From JBBITW01 sp037440525 (GTDB taxonomy: Bacteria > Desulfobacterota > BSN033 > UBA1163), in assembly GCA_037440525.1 (NCBI GenBank), contig JBBITW010000022.1, positions 1 through 28,796 of the forward strand: DNA of 28,796 nt, in the 5' to 3' direction. The translations under genes were made by a program, and so were the position numbers. Below, one piece after another: positions 23,432-28,796 of the stretch. The notes under the pieces are model-generated. The model saw only the letters and a program-made list of their open reading frames with translations, was not told the DNA's origin and ran no database searches. Numbering within the stretch: the first letter of the stretch is position 1; each line of letters begins with the position of its first letter.

Positions 23432-24169
23432 TTAATACTTCACCTCTTTTAGAAAGAGTCCATGGGCTGGGGCAGTTGAACCAGCCTTTTGACGATTCTT
23501 TGACTCGAGAATTTCTCTAAATCCCTGAACATCTATCCTCCCCCTCCCCACCTCCACAAGTGTTCCCACAATCGCCCTCACCATCTGTCTTAAAAATCCA
23601 TTTGCCTCAATCTCAAATCTAAGAATACCGCTTTGACTTCTCTTCCATTCAGCTCTTATAATTCTTCTTACGGATGTTTTAGTAAAAGAACCTGAAGAAC
23701 GAAAAGATGAAAAGTCATGCTCGCCGATTAACATCTCTGTTGCCCTCATCATCTCCACCAGATTTAGCCTCTGAGGAATGTGCCATGAATACTGCCGAAG
23801 AAAGACAGAAGGGTTCTCTTTATTTAGAATGCGATATTCGTAGACCTTGCTCTTAGAGTGTTTCCTTGCGTGAAAATCCTCCTCTGCCTCCTCCACCTTT
23901 TTGATTAAGATATCCTTGGGTAGAAGACTATTTAATGCCCTTTTCAAAGAATTGGTATCAATAGATGTATTCGTCTTAAAATTTGCTACCTGAGCGATGG
24001 CATGAACTCCTGCATCTGTTCTTCCCGAACCAATAAGGTGAATTTCTTCATTGGTTATGAATCTCAATTTTTCTTCAATCAAACCCTGTATGGTTGGACC
24101 TTGCCTCTGGATCTGCCACCCCAGATAATTCGTTCCATCGTATTCAATGATAAGTTTTAAATTTCGCAT
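23432..24169 (-). CDS. truA: tRNA pseudouridine(38-40) synthase
   Basis: A 245-residue protein of standard TruA length. It converts uridines 38-40 in the tRNA anticodon arm to pseudouridine. The catalytic motif GRTDAGVHA carries Asp52. Other family features are the N-terminal YDGTNYLGWQIQ, SKVYEYRI, FLRQMVRAIVG and the C-terminal APAHGLFL. It follows the second DUF362 gene after 45 bases (from that gene's likely end), so they probably share a transcript. The ribosome site before ATG 24167-24169 is weak. Confidence 0.96.
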   Translation of the reverse strand: MRNLKLIIEYDGTNYLGWQIQRQGPTIQGLIEEKLRFITNEEIHLIGSGRTDAGVHAIAQVANFKTNTSIDTNSLKRALNSLLPKDILIKKVEEAEEDFHARKHSKSKVYEYRILNKENPSVFLRQYSWHIPQRLNLVEMMRATEMLIGEHDFSSFRSSGSFTKTSVRRIIRAEWKRSQSGILRFEIEANGFLRQMVRAIVGTLVEVGRGRIDVQGFREILESKNRQKAGSTAPAHGLFLKEVKY

Positions 24170-24214
24170 CTCAATTTAAACACTGGACAGGAGTCATCAA
24201 ATTTCAATAGGATT

Positions 24215-25348
24215 TTAACCTTTTCCATCTTTTGTAAATAATTTCAAGGCCAAGCCAGGCTTAATAGAAATTGCACCTTCGGGGCAGACCTCCTGGCAAC
24301 AAAAACATCTAATGCATCTATTATAATCGAAAGACAATCCTTTATTAATTTTCTTTATAGCCTTTGGAGGACAAATCTCAATACATTGATCGCATGATTT
24401 GCATAAATTCTCATTTATGGAAGGTTTAGATGTAAAAAGATTTTTTAAGGATTTGCTTACAAATGGTGGTAGGTTCCAGTCCGGTCTTGTAAGGCTTGGA
24501 AATTTAAATCTTCCAATCCTTACATCCTCCAATCTTTCTCCGAAAACCTCTACCTCCTCTCTTCCTATTCCCCGTTCAAATGCAACTCTATTTGTCATCA
24601 AAGCATTTCTATTTATTCCCAAAAGGTCACAGACAATCTGATCGATACTGAGTGGATCAGGACTTGCCAGAATCAATCCCAATGGAATTGGATCACCACT
24701 GTTTGGTCCATTTCCCTCCATCCCTACAATTCCATCCAAAATGGTGAGTGAAGGCCTAATGAGTTTATACAGGTCAATCAGAATCTCAGCAAATACCTTT
24801 GGATCCTCACCTGCCTTTAGATGCCAGAGGGCTTTCTTATGTCCTGGAATGCATCCAAAAAGATTCTTTACCCCCAGGGTTAAAAACATCTGACCGTGGG
24901 TCTTAAGTTTTGGAAGATTTATCACTACATCCGCTTCAAGGACAGCCCTGTCTATTTCAAATTGCCTGAAAACCATCTGATCCTTTGCTGAAGATAATAC
25001 AGGCCTGTTGAATTCTATAATGGGACAATCCATCTCATCCGCTACCTTTTTAATACCTGCCTTCTCCGCAGTTTTAATAAGGCCTCCGACAGATGGACTA
25101 TCACCAATGAAAGGAATTCCACCTGCTTCTCTAACAATCTGAATCATACCCTTAATAATTGATGGATGGGTGGTTACTGCCTTTTCTGGGGATTTTCCAT
25201 AAAGAAGGTTTGGTTTTAGAAGAACCCTTTCTCCCTGCCCTACAAAATTTTTGATGCCTCCAATAAGATCAATGGAACGTTTAACCCCTTTTAATACCTC
25301 ATTCTCATCATAGCTATTACATCTTATAACAGAAACAACTGATCCCAT
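24215..25348 (-). CDS. DUF362 protein with C-terminal two-cluster ferredoxin domain
   Basis: About 377 residues from the chosen ATG (25346-25348). Residues 1-300 are a DUF362 domain: LLKPNLL, GDSPSVGG, INLPKLKTHGQMFLTLGVKNLFG and ASPDPLSIDQI are family landmarks. At the C-terminus are CKSCDQCIEICP and CIRCFCCQEVCP, ligands for two [4Fe-4S] clusters. The open frame continues back to a TTG at 25408, but those 20 residues (MGRGEVSTTRNRGEG) are low-complexity and extend to the edge of a repeat, so I take the later ATG. The ribosome site is distant (GAGGGGGA). No specific reaction is known. It lies upstream of truA. Confidence 0.9.
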   Translation of the reverse strand: MGSVVSVIRCNSYDENEVLKGVKRSIDLIGGIKNFVGQGERVLLKPNLLYGKSPEKAVTTHPSIIKGMIQIVREAGGIPFIGDSPSVGGLIKTAEKAGIKKVADEMDCPIIEFNRPVLSSAKDQMVFRQFEIDRAVLEADVVINLPKLKTHGQMFLTLGVKNLFGCIPGHKKALWHLKAGEDPKVFAEILIDLYKLIRPSLTILDGIVGMEGNGPNSGDPIPLGLILASPDPLSIDQIVCDLLGINRNALMTNRVAFERGIGREEVEVFGERLEDVRIGRFKFPSLTRPDWNLPPFVSKSLKNLFTSKPSINENLCKSCDQCIEICPPKAIKKINKGLSFDYNRCIRCFCCQEVCPEGAISIKPGLALKLFTKDGKG

Positions 25349-25409
25349 TTTTCTATAATTATCCCCCTCTCCTCGGTTGCGAGTCGTACTGACCTCCCCT
25401 CTCCCCAAT

Positions 25410-25563
25410 GAGACTGTGTCGTAATGTCATTCTTAGGATTTAGCCGAAGAATCTATGTTTTATAAGGGTTTGAGTTCTATAGATTCCTCGCTTCGCTCGG
25501 AATGACAGAAAAAGGAGGCTCGGAATGACAAACATTGCAAACACCTCATTGCGATACAGTCTC
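25410..25563. mobile_element. MITE-like element with terminal inverted repeats, copy 1
   Basis: The left end GAGACTGTGTCGTAATG (25410-25426) is inverted at the right end CATTGCGATACAGTCTC (25547-25563), matching at 15 of 17. AAT adjoins both ends and may be a target duplication. The inside contains GATTCCTCGCTTCGCTCGGAATGAC and a second CGGAATGACA block; no protein is encoded. A second copy, in inverted orientation and with an extra internal unit, begins at 28671. Confidence 0.75.
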
Positions 25564-25677
25564 AATGCATGTGGAGAGGGTTATTTCTCACCTTGCCTCT
25601 CCCCAAAAGGGGGTGAGTGGTTCAGACCGGCAGATGTCATTTATTTAATGCCTCTGTTAATATTTCTTAAAAAGATG

Positions 25678-26400
25678 TCAGAAAAGTCTTATTACTCCAT
25701 TTCGATAAACTGGGATTACTGTTGCTATATCTGTCTGTGCACAAAAAATGAGGTCTTCCGAAGCACCCATCTCAAAAAGTTCTTTTCCATGCTTAGAGAG
25801 ATGAAAGGCGCCTAAAAGGTTAGATTCAAATCTCTGGAATAAAAAAAGGGAACAGTAAGAAGCATCTGTGAGCGTAACATGATGGCATGAATTTTTTATT
25901 ATATTCTCTATCAACATTCCACCGCATATGGTATCTTCGAGGGAGAATCTTCCCTGATCACCTGAAAGAAATATGAGTACATCCTGTTTTAAATCTATGC
26001 ACCTCTTTACAGTGCTACTGATGTTTAAAAAACTTCCTACCATTACCTCCTTTGCTGAGGAAACATACTGAAATGCCCTTGTGCCATTTGTAGTCGTGAG
26101 AATCAATCTCTTCCCTTTAACCCTTTCCGAACTATATTCAAGAGGAGAGTTTCCAAATTCAAATCCTTCAATCCTTCGGTTTTCCCGCTCACCTCCTAAG
26201 AAGGTACTATCAGGAGGAAAATCCTTTATTTTTTGAAATGCCTCTTCTACTTCTTCCACAGGAATTATCTCTTTAACCCCTTGTGTAAATGCATAGACTA
26301 TAACAGAGGTAAGCCTTAAAACATCAATAACAACCACTGTTTTATTTGAAAGCGTATCTAACCCTAAAATAGATGGAACCAATTGAATATCAACATTCAT
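25678..26400 (-). CDS. comB: 2-phosphosulfolactate phosphatase family protein
   Basis: A 240-residue protein of the ComB family. Family motifs: DVLRLTS (26-32), GGERENRRIEGFEFGNSP (69-86), TTTNGT (102-107) and SGDQGRFSLEDTICGG (146-161). In methanogens ComB removes phosphate from 2-phosphosulfolactate in coenzyme M synthesis, with magnesium. No comA, comC or other coenzyme M gene lies in the window. Many bacteria carry ComB homologues without making coenzyme M, so the physiological substrate is unsure. It lies 66 bases after the malic enzyme gene on the same strand; GGAGG is about 13 bases before the ATG. Confidence 0.9.
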   Translation of the reverse strand: MNVDIQLVPSILGLDTLSNKTVVVIDVLRLTSVIVYAFTQGVKEIIPVEEVEEAFQKIKDFPPDSTFLGGERENRRIEGFEFGNSPLEYSSERVKGKRLILTTTNGTRAFQYVSSAKEVMVGSFLNISSTVKRCIDLKQDVLIFLSGDQGRFSLEDTICGGMLIENIIKNSCHHVTLTDASYCSLFLFQRFESNLLGAFHLSKHGKELFEMGASEDLIFCAQTDIATVIPVYRNGVIRLF

Positions 26401-26466
26401 ACTATAAAAATATCCTCCGAAATCTTCTCAAATCAATAATTTCTAAAATGATCCAAAAGTATTAAA

Positions 26467-27903
26467 TTACACCTTATAAAAAGACATATATTTCTTTTCC
26501 AGTCTTGCAACCCCTGTTCTAATAGCAGAATCTCGCACCTCCCTTGCAACCCTTTCTGAAACTGAATAATTGAAGACACTCGGAATGATATAATCTTCTC
26601 TCAGTTCTTCCTCTGATACAACTGAAGCAATAGCATTTGCTGCTGAAAGAAGCATCTCTTGATTGATCTCCTTTGCAGAGCAGTCAAGTACTCCTCTGAA
26701 TAATCCTGGAAAGCAGAGGACATTGTTTATTTGATTGGGGTAGTCCGATCTACCTGTAGCTATTACACTCACATAATTCCTGATTACTTCAGGCATGATC
26801 TCAGGAACAGGATTTGCCATAGCAAAAACTATTGGATCCTTTGACATTTTTTTAATATCTTTTAATTTAATTACCCCTGGTTGAGAAAGGCCAATGAACA
26901 CATCTGCACCCTTCATTGCACTTGATATAGAACCCTTTATTCTTTCAAAATTGGTCTTTGTGGCAATCGTCTCCTTTACAGGATTCATATTCTCTTTCCT
27001 TCCTGCATAGAGGATTCCACTTCTATCACAACCGATAATCTGCTTAACTCCTGAAGAAATAAGGAGTTCTATTGTAGCTATACCGGCAGCACCCAACCCA
27101 CTTACTACCACTCGAATATCTTCCAATCTCTTTCCGACAAACTTTAAGGCATTGATCAAGCCTGCCAGAACAACAACCGCTGTGCCGTGTTGATCATCGT
27201 GAAACACAGGAATCTCAAGCTCCTTTTTTAATCGGCCCTCGATTTCAAAACAACGGGGTGCTGAAATGTCTTCCAGATTGATCCCTCCAAATCCAGGAGA
27301 AATCCATTTCACTGCGGAAATTATCTCCTCTGAGTTCTTTGTATTAAGACATATAGGGAATGCATCAACACCTCCAAATTGTTTGAAGAGCATAGCCTTG
27401 CCTTCCATCACAGGCATTGCAGCCTCCGGTCCAATATCTCCGAGACCGAGAACAGCAGTCCCATCAGTGACAATAGCCACTGTGTTCTTTTTAATAGTAA
27501 GGTCATGGGCCCTTTTTGGATCTTCATGGATTGTCATACATATTCTTGCAACCCCTGGAGTGTAAGCCATTGAAAGATCATCCCGATTATTCAATGGGAT
27601 TCTATTTTTTACCTCAATCTTTCCACCTTGATGGAGCATGTATGTTCTGTCTGCAACATTAAGAACACGTATATCCTTTAATTGTTTTACCCTGTCAACA
27701 ATCTTCTGACCTGCCTCTACATTTGAAACACTAACCACTATATCCCTTATGATCCTATCCTTTTCAAATCCAACGATATCAATAGCACCAATATCCCCTC
27801 CTCCCTTGCCTATTACTGATGTTACCTTTCCGAGCATTCCTGGCTTATTTAAAAGCTCAACTCGCATAACTATGCTATAACTGGGGCTTGGTGTCTGATT
27901 CAT
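26467..27903 (-). CDS. NAD(P)-dependent malic enzyme with N-terminal ACT domain
   Basis: A 478-residue protein. Residues about 8-85 are an ACT domain (VELLNKPGMLGKVTSVIG), a typical ligand-sensing module. The rest is malic enzyme, which oxidatively decarboxylates malate to pyruvate: SMAYTPGVA with the catalytic Tyr114, MEGKAMLFK with the catalytic Lys, metal-binding VFHDDQHGTA, and the cofactor fold SGLGAAG. The ACT domain suggests control by a small molecule, perhaps an amino acid; the ligand cannot be named. A CAGGAG ribosome site lies 7-8 bases before ATG 27901-27903. It heads a probable two-gene unit with comB. Confidence 0.95.
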   Translation of the reverse strand: MNQTPSPSYSIVMRVELLNKPGMLGKVTSVIGKGGGDIGAIDIVGFEKDRIIRDIVVSVSNVEAGQKIVDRVKQLKDIRVLNVADRTYMLHQGGKIEVKNRIPLNNRDDLSMAYTPGVARICMTIHEDPKRAHDLTIKKNTVAIVTDGTAVLGLGDIGPEAAMPVMEGKAMLFKQFGGVDAFPICLNTKNSEEIISAVKWISPGFGGINLEDISAPRCFEIEGRLKKELEIPVFHDDQHGTAVVVLAGLINALKFVGKRLEDIRVVVSGLGAAGIATIELLISSGVKQIIGCDRSGILYAGRKENMNPVKETIATKTNFERIKGSISSAMKGADVFIGLSQPGVIKLKDIKKMSKDPIVFAMANPVPEIMPEVIRNYVSVIATGRSDYPNQINNVLCFPGLFRGVLDCSAKEINQEMLLSAANAIASVVSEEELREDYIIPSVFNYSVSERVAREVRDSAIRTGVARLEKKYMSFYKV

Positions 27904-28082
27904 TTTTTATCTCCTGGTATTGATACTATAAATTTTAATTTAAACATGATGATTGCACAATGCTTTATCATAAGAAATCTATTTTGACCAGTTTCCAAAT
28001 AAAATGTTTCGGGAATTCTATACTAAGTGGCCTGACCATAGCCAAAATATAGCAGACCCCTTGTGGCATTGCAAGATATCCA

Positions 28083-28153
28083 CATTGCTTCCCTTTATTT
28101 TAAGAGAGGTTTGGAGGGGATAATTATGTGAGGATTTCTCAGAGTTCTGAAGG
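28083..28153. repeat. Dispersed intergenic repeat, copy B
   Basis: Similar in order and sequence to 8766-8842: TTGCTTCCCTTTATTTTAAG, then GTTTGGAGGGG, TAATTA and a final CAGAGTTCTG. The palindrome of copy A is partly degraded here. Confidence 0.6.
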
Positions 28154-28345
28154 ATTGCGATGGCACGATTTGATGTATCGTTTCCTTCAGGCAGGGATGT
28201 ATCTCTACACAGTCCAGAAGTTTGGAAGATGGAAAAATATCTCGATGCTTGATATATGCTCATAATTATACAGAAAATCTTAGGTGTAGAATAGAAATTT
28301 TGGATGAAGTGAGTAAAAATTAGAACAAATTTAGGACAATCCAAA

Positions 28346-28370
28346 GAAAAAAGGATTGGCGTAAATGCCA
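28346..28370 (-). terminator. Weak terminator after the initiator tRNA
   Basis: On the minus strand TGGC (28367-28370) pairs with GCCA (28357-28360), followed shortly by six or more Ts. The stem is short, so strength is doubtful. Confidence 0.35.
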
Positions 28371-28387
28371 TAACCCCTTGAAATCAT

Positions 28388-28464
<77 letters not shown>

Positions 28465-28475
28465 TCACATTAATT

Positions 28476-28504
28476 ATAATAAATAATTTATTTCATTATG
28501 TCAA
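28476..28504 (-). promoter_or_regulatory. Sigma-70-type promoter of the initiator tRNA
   Basis: On the minus strand TTGACA (28499-28504), a 17-base spacer and TATTAT (28476-28481). An overlapping TATAAT (28473-28478) would give a 20-base spacer. The -10 box ends 11 bases before the tRNA. Confidence 0.65.
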
Positions 28505-28651
28505 ATTTTCCACCAAAAACTTAATGATATTGAAGTGTTCAATGATTAAAGCTATATTGAAAATCATGGCTCATAATAATATTTATCCTTTTAAGAGACT
28601 TTTTACACAAAACTGTTCCAAAGTGTAATTAATTTTTGGTAAATAACGCCA

Positions 28652-28670
28652 ACCTGCCTCCCATTATTTT
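28652..28670. repeat. Dispersed intergenic repeat, truncated copy C
   Basis: ACCTGCCTCCCATTATTTT matches the start of copy A and stops exactly where the MITE-like element begins at 28671, as if the element had inserted into it. Confidence 0.45.
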
Positions 28671-28796
28671 GAGACTGTGTCGCACAATGAGGGATTTGCC
28701 ATGTTTGTCATTCCGAGTCTCCTTTCTTTGTCATTCCGAGTCTCCTTTCTCTGTCATTCCGAGCGAAGCGAGGAATCTTAGGAAAGATTTCTCGGC
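28671..28796. mobile_element. MITE-like element, copy 2, cut by the window end
   Basis: Begins GAGACTGTGTCGCA and continues with the inverted counterpart of copy 1 (25410-25563). It contains 23-base tandem units starting TGTCATTCCGAG at 28706, 28729 and 28752, one unit more than copy 1, then the GAGCGAAGCGAGGAATCT block. The right end lies beyond the window. Confidence 0.7.

Larger units (their letters stand above)
27904..28387. other. Gene-free region between malic enzyme and tRNA
   Basis: No convincing gene. It contains the promoter area of the malic enzyme gene near 27904-27990, a dispersed repeat at 28083-28153 and a weak terminator after the tRNA at 28346-28370. A minus-strand frame covers 28018-28371, but it runs through the repeat and shows no family features. 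Confidence 0.55.

Noticed and set aside
25525..25815. 96-residue plus-strand frame
   Set aside because: It starts within the MITE-like element and overlaps the end of comB on the opposite strand.
28018..28371. 117-residue minus-strand reading frame
   Set aside because: It passes through the dispersed repeat and the tRNA terminator area, has no family features and no clear ribosome site.

Overview
The window is bacterial chromosomal DNA, A+T-rich, from a draft or metagenome scaffold: a run of exactly 100 Ns sits at 18864-18963. Bacterial signs are Shine-Dalgarno starts, TTGACA-type promoters, an HD-GYP protein and an initiator tRNA with encoded CCA. The gene set (Mrp/Mbh-type antiporter operon, two DUF362 ferredoxin proteins, a MEMO-AMMECR1 fusion, an EF-G-like GTPase, HD-GYP beside a HEAT-repeat protein) fits a deep-branching anaerobe such as an uncultured Desulfobacterota-like lineage. 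That placement is inference and weak. No phage, CRISPR array, rRNA or transposase gene was found.

Layout. 70-3293 (minus): a HEAT-repeat protein and an overlapping HD-GYP phosphodiesterase, which seem to share an N-terminal module. 3294-3690: a gene-free stretch with a large inverted repeat. 3691-4428 (plus): rsmI. 4436-8488 (minus): three potassium-uptake genes, namely a KimA-like APC permease, a KtrA/TrkA-type RCK protein and a KtrB/TrkH-type channel. 8489-8901: a divergent promoter region with a dispersed repeat. 8902-16819 (plus): a ten-gene Mrp/Mbh-type cation/proton antiporter operon (F, G, E, MbhD-like, MbhE-like, B, C, D, a second D-like subunit, a small two-helix protein and a third D-like subunit). 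Most of its genes overlap by 4 or more bases or are a few bases apart. 16836-21056 (minus): EF-G-like GTPase, dtd and a MEMO-AMMECR1 fusion. 21238-22371 (plus): DUF362 ferredoxin protein. 22563-23315: a lone PaaX/Cas2-like gene bracketed by two similar palindromic repeats. 23432-25348 (minus): a second DUF362 protein, then truA. 25410-25563: a MITE-like element. 25678-27903 (minus): ACT-malic enzyme, then comB. 28388-28464 (minus): initiator tRNA-Met. A second MITE copy runs off the right end.

How the genes fit together. The clearest theme is monovalent-cation balance: two kinds of potassium uptake system are transcribed away from a large cation/proton antiporter across one shared promoter region. 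The antiporter has no full-length MrpA; its C-terminal parts are separate small genes and three NuoL/N-like subunits are present, as in the membrane arm of Mbh-type complexes. No hydrogenase or other redox subunits lie within the window.

The most unusual structures are the PaaX/Cas2-like gene between matching palindromes, the families of short inverted-repeat elements between genes, and atypical residues at usually conserved positions of the antiporter subunits and the EF-G-like protein.
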